A stretch of DNA of 64,000 nucleotides from Leptospira mayottensis 200901116. GTDB taxonomy: Bacteria; Spirochaetota; Leptospiria; Leptospirales; Leptospiraceae. The position numbers were made by a program, and so were the translations under genes. The stretch spans positions 3,337,501 through 3,401,500 of the forward strand of contig NZ_CP024871.1 of assembly GCF_000306675.2 (NCBI RefSeq), written 5' to 3'. This document shows positions 26,498 to 54,914 of this stretch, in pieces (the first letter of the stretch is position 1; every line of letters begins with the position of its first letter). The notes below the pieces were generated by a model that did not search any database, was not told where the DNA came from, and saw only the letters and a program-made list of their open reading frames with translations.

Positions 26498-28150
26498 ATG
26501 TTAGAAAGAATCAAACGATCTAAAACGAGTCCGGCGTCCGGGAATAAAAATTTCCCCTATCGTCTTCCGTTTTTAGTCTTTTTTCTTTTGCATGGAATTA
26601 CTGCTTTTACGGTATTATCCGTTTTAGTCGACTCGGTTTCTAATAAAACATTAGATCCTATTTTAGGATGGTCTTTTGAGCCGGAAAGTGAATTAGAACC
26701 TAATTTGCTTGAGTTACAAAAAGAAATAAACACGACTAAAAAACCAAAGATAAAATCGAAAGAATTAAAAACGGAAGAATTTGATTCAGAAACTTTTTCA
26801 GAAACGGTAAATCCAGTTTCTACAAATCAACCGGAAGCCATTGCAAACACAGAGCTTTTACCGGATCCGGATTTGACCTACAACTTAGAAACAACCGGTG
26901 CTGCGTGGGAAGCAGAAATGGAGCTTTCCATAAAAGAAAACAAAATCCATAATTCGAAGAACGACGATTTTTCCAAACACAAAAAGACTACACATTTCGA
27001 TCGAACGGAAGAAGAACATTTTCCGGATTTTCAGTCAGGTTCGAAAGAGAACCCAAAGAAAAACACAATCGATGAAATTTCAAATTCTGATTTTTTAATA
27101 AAAGATCAAAAAATAAAAACCTTTTTGATTTCCACCGATTTTCCCAATCAAGAATTCGATCACATTCAAAAAATTGAAACCTCGAAACCGGAACCTCCCG
27201 ACGAAGCTCAAAAGATCAAAACCTCAAAGCCAGACCGTCGGGACAAATTGACTCAACTGTATATTTTAGAAGTAGAACGTTATTTGTCTCGTAACTCTCA
27301 AAAGAAAAACGGGGCACCTTTGTCCAAAGAATATTCCGAAGTTGTGATTGATGCTTTGGAACAAGTTCATTGGAAAGACGACTTGAAGTTTGATTCTTTG
27401 GAACAAGTTCATTGGAAAGACGACTTGAAGTTTGATTCTTTGGAACAAGTTCATCGGAAAGACGACTTGAAGTTTGATTCTTTGGAACAAGTTCATCGGA
27501 AAGACGACTTGAAGTTTGATTCTTTGGAACAAGTTCAATCAAAAACGATTCCAACAATCCGACAAGATGTCGCGGTCTTAGAGACAGGTTTTGAGGAAGA
27601 AACCGCCAATCCACAAAAAGCAATCGAATCCGTTTCGGATTTGAGGTTTAAAGAAAAAGTTAACAATCGTTTTAGTGAAACTGTAACAAACCAAAAAGAA
27701 GTTTTGAATTTAGAATTCAATTCTGATTCCTCCAAAAACACGGAACATAGGTTTGGAAAAGTCGAAGATATGCTTGATTCCGCAAGTTGGGAATGGAAAG
27801 CCGATACCTTTGAGATTCGTATTTTAGAGAATGTTAATATAGAGAAATGGGCTTGGGAATATATCCGAGAAAAGTCGGAAGAAATCAAAACCGGACGATT
27901 GCAAAACAATTTACCCTCTTCTCTTTCTGAGAACGTAGAAAGAACTCCGTTGTATCCTCCGAGACGGGATCAATCCAATCTAAAAAATCAAAAAGTCACT
28001 TCGATCAATTCGGGTGATACCCGGAAACATTCCGATTTTCTAATTCTATTAAGTCATCTTTTGGAAGTTCCGAACCTCAATCGGAAACTAATGCGCTATT
28101 ATTCCATCCGTATGAACGGACCGCCCCCAACAGTTCACAAACAGGTGTAA
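26498..28150 (+). CDS. Membrane-anchored repeat protein coupled to giant-gene copy 1
   Basis: The 550-residue protein has a basic N-terminus, one membrane segment near residues 24-45 (L-P-F-L-V-F-F-L-L-H-G-I-T-A-F) and a long charged Glu/Lys/Ser/Thr-rich region that is probably disordered. Four exact-length 14-residue repeats (D-S-L-E-Q-V-H-W/R-K-D-D-L-K-F) lie near residues 285-340. The C-terminus is more ordered (F-L-I-L-L-S-H-L-L-E-V-P-N-L-N-R-K). It ends 4 nt before giant-gene copy 1, so it is probably co-translated with it. The overall shape (inner-membrane anchor plus long linker) is TonB-like, but the family is unknown to me. Copies 2 and 3 lack this partner. Confidence 0.65.
   Translation: MLERIKRSKTSPASGNKNFPYRLPFLVFFLLHGITAFTVLSVLVDSVSNKTLDPILGWSFEPESELEPNLLELQKEINTTKKPKIKSKELKTEEFDSETFSETVNPVSTNQPEAIANTELLPDPDLTYNLETTGAAWEAEMELSIKENKIHNSKNDDFSKHKKTTHFDRTEEEHFPDFQSGSKENPKKNTIDEISNSDFLIKDQKIKTFLISTDFPNQEFDHIQKIETSKPEPPDEAQKIKTSKPDRRDKLTQLYILEVERYLSRNSQKKNGAPLSKEYSEVVIDALEQVHWKDDLKFDSLEQVHWKDDLKFDSLEQVHRKDDLKFDSLEQVHRKDDLKFDSLEQVQSKTIPTIRQDVAVLETGFEEETANPQKAIESVSDLRFKEKVNNRFSETVTNQKEVLNLEFNSDSSKNTEHRFGKVEDMLDSASWEWKADTFEIRILENVNIEKWAWEYIREKSEEIKTGRLQNNLPSSLSENVERTPLYPPRRDQSNLKNQKVTSINSGDTRKHSDFLILLSHLLEVPNLNRKLMRYYSIRMNGPPPTVHKQV
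27350..27537 (+). repeat. 42-bp in-frame tandem repeat, four units plus a partial
   Basis: Units at 27350-27391, 27392-27433, 27434-27475 and 27476-27517 are near-identical; a partial fifth runs to 27537. Units 1-2 encode H-W-K and units 3-4 H-R-K. Being a multiple of three, the copy number can change without breaking the frame. Confidence 0.95.
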
Positions 28151-28154
28151 AAAC

Positions 28155-34793
<6,639 letters not shown>

Positions 34794-34815
34794 GAATGGG
34801 TAAGAGAGGTAAAGT

Positions 34816-35352
34816 ATGAAAGTTCAGAAAATAACATATCTTTTAATATTTTTAATTTTGGTGAATTGCGTGAAAGGAAAAGCAAAAGAGAATGACCCAA
34901 CCGAAGAAGCGTTGTCATATTTGAGAATCTTGGCTCCAAATGATGCTCGAATGACGAAGGAGAAACTCAATGAAGTTGACGGATTTTATCTTAGAGATAC
35001 GGCGATCACAGATGACAAATTAAAATACATCTTAATATTTCCAAATTTAGAAGATCTTGCATTATCAAAAACCAAAATATCAGATGAAGGTCTCACTACA
35101 TTGCAAAATAACAAAATTAGACACTTAGATATTGATTCAACTTTGATTACGAACAAAGCGATTAAGGTTTTGCGAGATTGGAAACATTTAAAAATTCTCA
35201 ATATTTCATATACGAATATTGATGATGAAGCTGTAGAAGATCTTTTAAAGTTAAACGTTGATCTTCGAGCGGCTGGAACCAAACTTTCCGACAAGGCAAT
35301 TGAAAGGCTTCGCAAGAAAATGCCAGTGGAAACTGAGGATTACGAGCTTTAG
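34816..35352 (+). CDS. LRR lipoprotein next to giant copy 1 (immunity-like)
   Basis: The 178-residue protein has a signal peptide ending in L-I-L-V-N-C (lipobox). It continues with about five leucine-rich-repeat units of the bacterial type (I-T-D-D-K-L-K-Y-I-L-I-F-P-N-L-E-D-L-A-L-S-K-T-K-I-S-D-E-G-L). It starts 22 nt after the giant gene. Copies 2 and 3 also have a short exported protein at the same place: an LRR protein for copy 2 and a different, SH3-like one for copy 3. The pairing of each variable C-terminus with its own exported neighbour suggests an effector-immunity relation, by inference only. Confidence 0.75.
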   Translation: MKVQKITYLLIFLILVNCVKGKAKENDPTEEALSYLRILAPNDARMTKEKLNEVDGFYLRDTAITDDKLKYILIFPNLEDLALSKTKISDEGLTTLQNNKIRHLDIDSTLITNKAIKVLRDWKHLKILNISYTNIDDEAVEDLLKLNVDLRAAGTKLSDKAIERLRKKMPVETEDYEL

Positions 35353-35396
35353 ACCGACCACAGCACCAGCACATTCCGAGTGCAAACTGGACTAAA

Positions 35397-35416
35397 CGGT
35401 TCACAAAAGTGAACCG
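35397..35416. repeat. Hairpin at the left end of duplicated unit A
   Basis: CGGTTCAC-AAAA-GTGAACCG: perfect 8-bp arms with an AAAA loop and no following T-run. The same hairpin is at 44411-44430. It may be part of the transposon end. Confidence 0.7.
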
Positions 35417-35509
35417 GCATGAAAGTTGCAGGGATGATGTGAAGAGAGACATCACATTATAAAAGTGTAAATGATGATTGGGTTAATTACCGGATTTGAA
35501 ACCTGTATT

Positions 35510-36894
35510 CTAACAAACTCCGCAGGATGTAACTTTATTAAGGAGGTATCTTTGTTTTTTAGCGTCTTTCGATTGTTGGTTTAGCAAATTAGAATCAATG
35601 GATTTACCGCGAAAGATTTCGGAAGGAGTGAGTAGATAACGGCCGGCTCTGTTGGGCCGTTGATCGTTGTAGATGGGAATCCATTCGGACAATTTTTGAA
35701 TCAAAGATTGTCTATTAGGAATATCTAAATGATGAAGGCACTGATACTTTGTGATTTTGTGGATTGCCTCTATGGGACTGTTAGAAAATGAAACGTCTTT
35801 ACCTGCGGTAATTTTGTTGATTGGAAGCTTGTAATCAAAAATCATTCTGTCGAGAGCGCCTTGATTTTCGGGCCCCCCGTCGGTCATCAAATGAACGAAA
35901 GAAGATTCTTTAGAAAGATTGAGATTGATTAAAGGAAAAAGATCGGGTAAGGTCAATTTGGAAAAAGAGGTTTGATACTTGGAAATGGCTTCCTCGACTA
36001 ACGAAGCACAGATGTCGCTGTCGACTTGGGCAGCGACTCTAAACGCTAAAATCATCTTAGAGAAGTTATCAATCAAGATGTAAATATGAGATTTGACGTT
36101 GTCTTTGGTGACAAACTGAGTGATATCGCAATGCCAAACTTCATTGGGACGGTAGGTTTTAAAACCTTCTTTCTTTAGCTTCTTAAACTTGTTTGAAAAG
36201 AGTTCGGGACGAATCACTCTTGCCCATTTGTAAAAGGAAGATAAGCTGCAATGCAGAATGTCGTTTTTTCTAGCGTATCCCCAAATGGAAGAAAGAGGCC
36301 AAAACAAAGTAGCTTTTTCCAAAAGAAGATTTTTTAAAGAATCGATTTCCTTGACTGAAATCTGACCGACAAACCGCTTGTGGCAGAGTTTTTCCCAGGA
36401 ACTACTACATCGGAACCGCACTTGGAAAAACCAGCTGTGAAAAGTGGACTTTGAGATATGAAACTTCCTTAATGTTCTTTCGAATCCAAGGTCGTCCCTT
36501 ACTCTTTGAATGGTACGGACGATTTTTTCTTTAACTTGAATTGAGTTTTTCATCTTTTCGGAAGAGATTTGATCTGAAGAAGACATAGTTTGATTTTTGC
36601 AAGAGCGATGATCCCTTTTTGAAGGGTAAGAGAGTTTTCCAAGCGTATGGAAAGGTAGTTAGCTTCTCTTTGAAGATTCGGCTCCATCCCGTTAAACCGA
36701 AACCCGTAGATATGACGAAAGGAATCTGGATCTTTGTTTTTTAGAGAGTGAACGGTGGATTTCGGTAACCCTTTGAGCTGCTCGGAAGTAATAACGCCGT
36801 TAGCGACATTGAATTTCCAGAATGTATCGTATGAATTCCTGTTTTTTTTAGGGATTGTAGGAAGTATGACTGATGAATGGGTCGCTGTCTGCAT
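35510..36894 (-). pseudogene. DDE (rve-type) transposase, copy A, frameshifted
   Basis: This is the same gene as 44524-45909, but a run of five T (plus strand) is four T here, at 36554-36557. The reading frame splits into an N-terminal 114-residue piece (36550-36894) and a 358-residue piece (35510-36586). The second piece keeps the whole catalytic core: W-H-C-D-I-T, T-D-G-G-P-E-N and N-S-P-I-E. It could start at the Met at 36586 and yield a protein lacking the N-terminal DNA-binding region. A programmed slip on the A-run is possible, since only one base separates the two forms. Confidence 0.85.
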
Positions 36895-37159
36895 GTTATC
36901 TGTGAATACATCGTAATATTTTCATCACAATATGAATCTTTTTTTGCTGAACGCCTAATTTTTGTTATTTGTCAGTGATATGATAATTGACACAAATCAC
37001 AAATTTTTTCAATCTTGTTCGAGTCTTTAGAGGACGGAAACGGGGGAAAAGTTGCATCACGGGTTTGGAATTCAGCTTTTGAGTTTTAAAGACCAAACAT
37101 CGAACTACGAAGCGAAAGCGATCGCAGCAGAAATCCTGCGACGCAACATGAATTGAAGG

Positions 37160-43842
<6,683 letters not shown>

Positions 43843-43843
<1 letters not shown>

Positions 43844-44376
43844 TGAAAACGAAGTTGATAGCGATTTTAATTTTAGGATTGGCGGGAACTATGGGAATTT
43901 TTGCGGAAAAAAGTCTGAAAGAAAAGGCATATGAGTATTACAGCTCCATCAGCCCAAGTTTCAAACAATATGAAGAAAAATTGGAACCGGAGAAATTTGA
44001 TAACTTAGGAATGAAGGAAATGACGGATGAAGGAATGCAATACCTTGTTGTGTTTCCCAATTTGGACACATTGAATTTAAGCGATTCCAAAATCACAGAT
44101 GAAGGGTTGAAACAGATTTCTACGCTTCCAAAATTAGAATCTCTGTCTTTGCTAAGAACTAAAATAACCAACAAAGGAATTGAACATATTTCTAAAAGTA
44201 AAACGATTACTCGGCTTCATTTAGATGAAATTACTACTATTGATGACGGCTGTATTCCTCATTTGTTGAAAATGAAACAACTTTCAATGTTAGAGCTGTC
44301 TGGTACGGAAATTTCCGAACAAGGATTGAAAAAGCTGAGAAAGGGATTGCCGAAGGCTGGTGTTACAACTCAGTGA
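43843..44376 (+). CDS. LRR protein with signal peptide next to giant copy 2 (immunity-like)
   Basis: The ATG at 43843 follows GGAGG by six bases and shares TGATG with the stop of copy 2, so the two are translationally coupled. The 177-residue protein has a signal peptide ending near G-I-F-A-E and about five LRR units (T-L-N-L-S-D-S-K-I-T-D-E-G-L-K-Q-I). It is related in design to the LRR lipoprotein after copy 1 but clearly different in sequence, and it lacks the lipobox Cys. An exported partner of the copy 2 C-terminal domain is the likeliest role. Confidence 0.72.
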
Positions 44377-44410
44377 TTCCGAGCACATTCCAAGTGCAAA
44401 CTGGACTAAA

Positions 44411-44430
44411 CGGTTCACAAAAGTGAACCG
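44411..44430. repeat. Hairpin at the left end of duplicated unit B
   Basis: The same CGGTTCAC-AAAA-GTGAACCG hairpin as at 35397-35416. Confidence 0.7.
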
Positions 44431-44523
44431 GCATGAAAGTTGCAGGGATGATGTGAAGAGAGACATCACATTATAAAAGTGTAAATGATGATTGGGTTAA
44501 TTACCGGATTTGAAACCTGTATT

Positions 44524-45909
44524 CTAACAAACTCCGCAGGATGTAACTTTATTAAGGAGGTATCTTTGTTTTTTAGCGTCTTTCGATTGTTGGTTTAGCA
44601 AATTAGAATCAATGGATTTACCGCGAAAGATTTCGGAAGGAGTGAGTAGATAACGGCCGGCTCTGTTGGGCCGTTGATCGTTGTAGATGGGAATCCATTC
44701 GGACAATTTTTGAATCAAAGATTGTCTATTAGGAATATCTAAATGATGAAGGCACTGATACTTTGTGATTTTGTGGATTGCCTCTATGGGACTGTTAGAA
44801 AATGAAACGTCTTTACCTGCGGTAATTTTGTTGATTGGAAGCTTGTAATCAAAAATCATTCTGTCGAGAGCGCCTTGATTTTCGGGCCCCCCGTCGGTCA
44901 TCAAATGAACGAAAGAAGATTCTTTAGAAAGATTGAGATTGATTAAAGGAAAAAGATCGGGTAAGGTCAATTTGGAAAAAGAGGTTTGATACTTGGAAAT
45001 GGCTTCCTCGACTAACGAAGCACAGATGTCGCTGTCGACTTGGGCAGCGACTCTAAACGCTAAAATCATCTTAGAGAAGTTATCAATCAAGATGTAAATA
45101 TGAGATTTGACGTTGTCTTTGGTGACAAACTGAGTGATATCGCAATGCCAAACTTCATTGGGACGGTAGGTTTTAAAACCTTCTTTCTTTAGCTTCTTAA
45201 ACTTGTTTGAAAAGAGTTCGGGACGAATCACTCTTGCCCATTTGTAAAAGGAAGATAAGCTGCAATGCAGAATGTCGTTTTTTCTAGCGTATCCCCAAAT
45301 GGAAGAAAGAGGCCAAAACAAAGTAGCTTTTTCCAAAAGAAGATTTTTTAAAGAATCGATTTCCTTGACTGAAATCTGACCGACAAACCGCTTGTGGCAG
45401 AGTTTTTCCCAGGAACTACTACATCGGAACCGCACTTGGAAAAACCAGCTGTGAAAAGTGGACTTTGAGATATGAAACTTCCTTAATGTTCTTTCGAATC
45501 CAAGGTCGTCCCTTACTCTTTGAATGGTACGGACGATTTTTTCTTTAACTTGAATTGAGTTTTTCATCTTTTTCGGAAGAGATTTGATCTGAAGAAGACA
45601 TAGTTTGATTTTTGCAAGAGCGATGATCCCTTTTTGAAGGGTAAGAGAGTTTTCCAAGCGTATGGAAAGGTAGTTAGCTTCTCTTTGAAGATTCGGCTCC
45701 ATCCCGTTAAACCGAAACCCGTAGATATGACGAAAGGAATCTGGATCTTTGTTTTTTAGAGAGTGAACGGTGGATTTCGGTAACCCTTTGAGCTGCTCGG
45801 AAGTAATAACGCCGTTAGCGACATTGAATTTCCAGAATGTATCGTATGAATTCCTGTTTTTTTTAGGGATTGTAGGAAGTATGACTGATGAATGGGTCGC
45901 TGTCTGCAT
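44524..45909 (-). CDS. DDE (rve-type) transposase, copy B, intact
   Basis: The 461-residue protein has an N-terminal helical DNA-binding half (T-L-R-K-F-H-I-S-K-S-T-F-H-S-W-F, HTH-like, about residues 140-165). An integrase core follows with the three acids: Asp in W-H-C-D-I-T-Q-F, Asp in M-T-D-G-G-P-E-N-Q-G and Glu in S-N-S-P-I-E-A-I-H-K, 37 residues after the second Asp. This resembles the IS3/IS481 class of rve transposases. It is transcribed away from giant copy 3, with a shared ~265-bp promoter region between them. I could not identify the element's terminal inverted repeats. The giant gene may be cargo of this element. Confidence 0.85.
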   Translation of the reverse strand: MQTATHSSVILPTIPKKNRNSYDTFWKFNVANGVITSEQLKGLPKSTVHSLKNKDPDSFRHIYGFRFNGMEPNLQREANYLSIRLENSLTLQKGIIALAKIKLCLLQIKSLPKKMKNSIQVKEKIVRTIQRVRDDLGFERTLRKFHISKSTFHSWFFQVRFRCSSSWEKLCHKRFVGQISVKEIDSLKNLLLEKATLFWPLSSIWGYARKNDILHCSLSSFYKWARVIRPELFSNKFKKLKKEGFKTYRPNEVWHCDITQFVTKDNVKSHIYILIDNFSKMILAFRVAAQVDSDICASLVEEAISKYQTSFSKLTLPDLFPLINLNLSKESSFVHLMTDGGPENQGALDRMIFDYKLPINKITAGKDVSFSNSPIEAIHKITKYQCLHHLDIPNRQSLIQKLSEWIPIYNDQRPNRAGRYLLTPSEIFRGKSIDSNLLNQQSKDAKKQRYLLNKVTSCGVC

Positions 45910-46174
45910 GTTATCTGTGAATACATCGTAATATTTTCATCACAATATGAATCTTTTTTTGCTGAACGCCTAATTTTTGTTATTTGTCAGTGATATGATA
46001 ATTGACACAAATCACAAATTTTTTCAATCTTGTTCGAGTCTTTAGAGGACGGAAACGGGGGAAAAGTTGCATCACGGGTTTGGAATTCAGCTTTTGAGTT
46101 TTAAAGACCAAACATCGAACTACGAAGCGAAAGCGATCGCAGCAGAAATCCTGCGACGCAACATGAATTGAAGG

Positions 46175-52647
<6,473 letters not shown>

Positions 52648-52652
52648 AAATT

Positions 52653-53299
52653 ATGAAAAGAATCATTTTTTTGCTTATATTAGTTGTTGCATGTTCAAAA
52701 TTTGCTTCTGAAAAACAGAAATTTTCATCCAACGTAAAATTGCCTTTATACAAAGAGACAGTCTCCGGGAGTGAGGTTGTCTCTTCTTTAGTGAAAGGAA
52801 ATGAATTCGAGATTAAAGAAAAAAAATCGTTAAGATTACTGACTTTCTTGGTGCGGAGGAAAAAGAATTTGAATGGTCTCTTGTAAAGGTAAATAATACT
52901 CAAGGTTGGACTTTAAGTTCCTCAGTAAATTCATTACAAAACGACTCTACGAAAGATGTGAATAAATTTGAATTATCTGGAACCTGGTCCGAATTACCAC
53001 TCAGCTACTTCCCTCAAGATTTTTCTCAATTTATTTTTTTAGAAATTCGACTTAACAAAGTTTTGTTGAATCCGTATGGCGATTTTGGCCGCTTCGAATT
53101 CGATAACATTTCTTATATTAAGAATGGTAGTTTAATGAAGGTTATTTCGAATAATAAAGAGATTTTAACAGTTAAGATTCTAACTAACAATACAATTGAA
53201 ATAATTGATTCAGAAAAATACAGAGAAGGCGGCTTGCCTGAGGATGCTAAAGATTTAATACCAGCTTTGAATAAAGGTAATATTTTAATTCGAATGTGA
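52653..53299 (+). pseudogene. SH3-like lipoprotein next to giant copy 3, frameshifted in poly-A
   Basis: The first frame starts MKRIIFLLILVVACSK with lipobox V-V-A-C, then an SH3b-like segment (L-Y-K-E-T-V-S-G-S-E-V-V-S-S-L-V-K-G-N-E-F). It goes out of frame at a run of eight A (52819-52826). Nine A would restore one continuous protein, joining to E-K-E-F-E-W-S-L-V-K-V and G-W-T-L-S-S-S-V and ending at 53299, about 215 residues. The C-terminal domain (from about 52958) is not recognised. Its position, 5 nt after the M23 C-terminus, and its lipoprotein signal suggest a periplasmic protector against the M23 domain. Loss or phase-switching is possible. Confidence 0.75.
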
Positions 53300-53389
53300 A
53301 GTTTAAATACGGTGTATCTTCTCTGCGAAAGCTAAAGAGGTTAGTCCGGATATCCTGAGCCATCACACACAAACTAACACCCTCCAACA

Positions 53390-53659
53390 ATGCAAGACCG
53401 AACAGAACCACACTTCCCGACCTCTCGAACGAGCTTCTCTTTGGGCGAAGCGGTCCGAAGCAAAACGACGGGCCGCCGTATGTATGTGGATACAACTTGG
53501 GACGGTAAAGTTCCTTGCGTCTACTTTGATACAGAGAGTGGATCGCTTGTAAAAGTGGAAGTTCCGTTTGAGGACTTGGAAAAGATCAAAGAAACGGTAA
53601 GACAGATTCATACTTCTAAATATATCAGAATAGTTGAATACGAGCTGGCTGGTTCTTAA
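53390..53659 (+). CDS. Small YodC/DUF2158-like protein
   Basis: The 89-residue protein has a core F-S-L-G-E-A-V-R-S-K-T-T-G-R-R-M-Y-V and W-D-G-K-V-P-C-V-Y-F-D, followed by V-P-F-E-D-L. This resembles the small beta-barrel YodC/DUF2158 fold (G-D-x-V-x-L-K-S-G-G-x-x-M-x-V then C-x-W/Y-F). The start is uncertain, since the ATG lacks a clear ribosome-binding site. It is followed by a good terminator, so it forms its own unit at the left edge of the plasmid-like module. Function unknown. Confidence 0.6.
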   Translation: MQDRTEPHFPTSRTSFSLGEAVRSKTTGRRMYVDTTWDGKVPCVYFDTESGSLVKVEVPFEDLEKIKETVRQIHTSKYIRIVEYELAGS

Positions 53660-53716
53660 ACGACTTCGAGTTTGAAATATTTTTTAAAATCGAAAGTGTA
53701 ACGTGTACCAAACTTG

Positions 53717-53740
53717 GCCGGCGGGAGCGTCGGCTTTTTT
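53717..53740 (+). terminator. Intrinsic terminator after the YodC-like gene
   Basis: A 7-bp stem with one G-U pair (53717-53723 with 53728-53734), a GGAG loop and then six T. Confidence 0.85.
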
Positions 53741-53754
53741 GTATTTAGAATGTT

Positions 53755-53986
<232 letters not shown>

Positions 53987-53998
53987 TGATTGTTCTTT

Positions 53999-54259
53999 TT
54001 AAAGTTCATCGAGCAATTCTTTAGCGGATTTAAGTTTTATTTTACCTTGTTTGTGGAGTTCGACCTCTTTCATCCCTTGTTTGATACTTGCGAGGATTTC
54101 TTTTTTAGTTGGTTCTTTGTCATTTGCCCGACTACGACGTGCATTTTGGAGTTCTTTTAAAAGAGTGTTGAATTCTTTGATTGAAATAACGACTGAGAGT
54201 TTTTTGCCTTTATGGTCTGTGATGAATTTGGGATGAATTGCTTTCATGGAAGAGTTCAT
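53999..54259 (-). CDS. Phd/YefM-like antitoxin
   Basis: The 86-residue protein contains I-H-P-K-F-I-T-D-H-K-G-K-K-L-S-V-V-I-S-I-K-E-F, typical of Phd/YefM-type antitoxin N-termini, and ends in K-I-K-L-K-S-A-K-E-L-L-D-E-L. The first Met (54259) or the one at 54247 could be the start. Usually such a gene is followed by a RelE/ParE or Doc toxin. Here it is followed by a second antitoxin-like gene instead. Confidence 0.7.
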   Translation of the reverse strand: MNSSMKAIHPKFITDHKGKKLSVVISIKEFNTLLKELQNARRSRANDKEPTKKEILASIKQGMKEVELHKQGKIKLKSAKELLDEL

Positions 54260-54352
54260 TATATTCAGTAAATTTAATAAACTATGGATGTTTGATTTGG
54301 TATCATATATGTTTCTTTTAGCGATTTGAACTTTTTTTAGATTTTTATTCTA

Positions 54353-54706
54353 TTATTTTCCTAAAACCTGTTCCATTCGTCCTTTTTTGATGAAAGCGTC
54401 TATGAGTGATTTAATGACTTCTCGATCTTTTTCGCTCATCTGATCTACAATTTCAAATTCTTTGAGTAAAGCCTGGTCTCTAATTTTGGAGGCAGGGTTT
54501 GCATTTCCTTCTTCTAAAAGTAAATAGTCTGTTGAGACTTCAAATACTTTCGCCATCTTAATGACCGTCTCAGAGTTTGGCATGGTTGAGCCGTTTTCAT
54601 ATTTTCCAATGTGTCGACCATGGACTCCGATCTTAGCGGCGAATTCATCTTGCGACCAATCCTTTTCCTTTCTTAATTTCTTAACTTTATCACCAAAAGA
54701 CGGCAT
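54353..54706 (-). CDS. XRE-family repressor of the plasmid-like module
   Basis: The 117-residue protein has an HTH near residues 6-62 (K-L-R-K-E-K-D-W-S-Q-D-E-F-A-A-K-I-G-V-H-G-R-H-I-G-K-Y-E-N-G) and the phage-repressor-like V-S-T-D-Y-L-L-L-E. A short helical C-terminus follows. AAGGA precedes the ATG by seven bases. It is divergent from the primase-helicase gene with about 200 bp between, including an inverted repeat at 54841-54860. It is likely to control replication or transfer genes of the module. Confidence 0.85.
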   Translation of the reverse strand: MPSFGDKVKKLRKEKDWSQDEFAAKIGVHGRHIGKYENGSTMPNSETVIKMAKVFEVSTDYLLLEEGNANPASKIRDQALLKEFEIVDQMSEKDREVIKSLIDAFIKKGRMEQVLGK

Positions 54707-54840
54707 GATTCAATCCTTATACATGGAGCGTAGAGGCTGTATATATTTGAAAAAATATAAAGTAATTCTTGAAAAAGAAGAAAAAAACGAGTAGAAAGGT
54801 AAATTTTCTCTTGTCATGTACAGTCTTTAGATTGATATAT

Positions 54841-54860
54841 TGATTCAATTGATTGAATCA
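54841..54860. promoter_or_regulatory. Operator-like inverted repeat between repressor and primase
   Basis: Arms TGATTCAA and TTGAATCA separated by TTGA form a perfect 8+4+8 inverted repeat, 55 nt before the primase start and in the divergent region. A good candidate site for the XRE repressor. Confidence 0.5.
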
Positions 54861-54914
54861 TCTTTTGCCCTGTTATTCAACCTTTATACTGTATCCTCAA
54901 AGGAGCCTCGCCCC

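Noticed and set aside
27350..27537. Regularly spaced repeats resembling a CRISPR array
   Set aside because: The units are directly abutting, in frame and without spacers; this is a protein-coding tandem repeat.
35397..35416. Hairpin after the LRR lipoprotein gene as an intrinsic terminator
   Set aside because: There is no T-run on either strand; the hairpin is part of the duplicated unit's edge.
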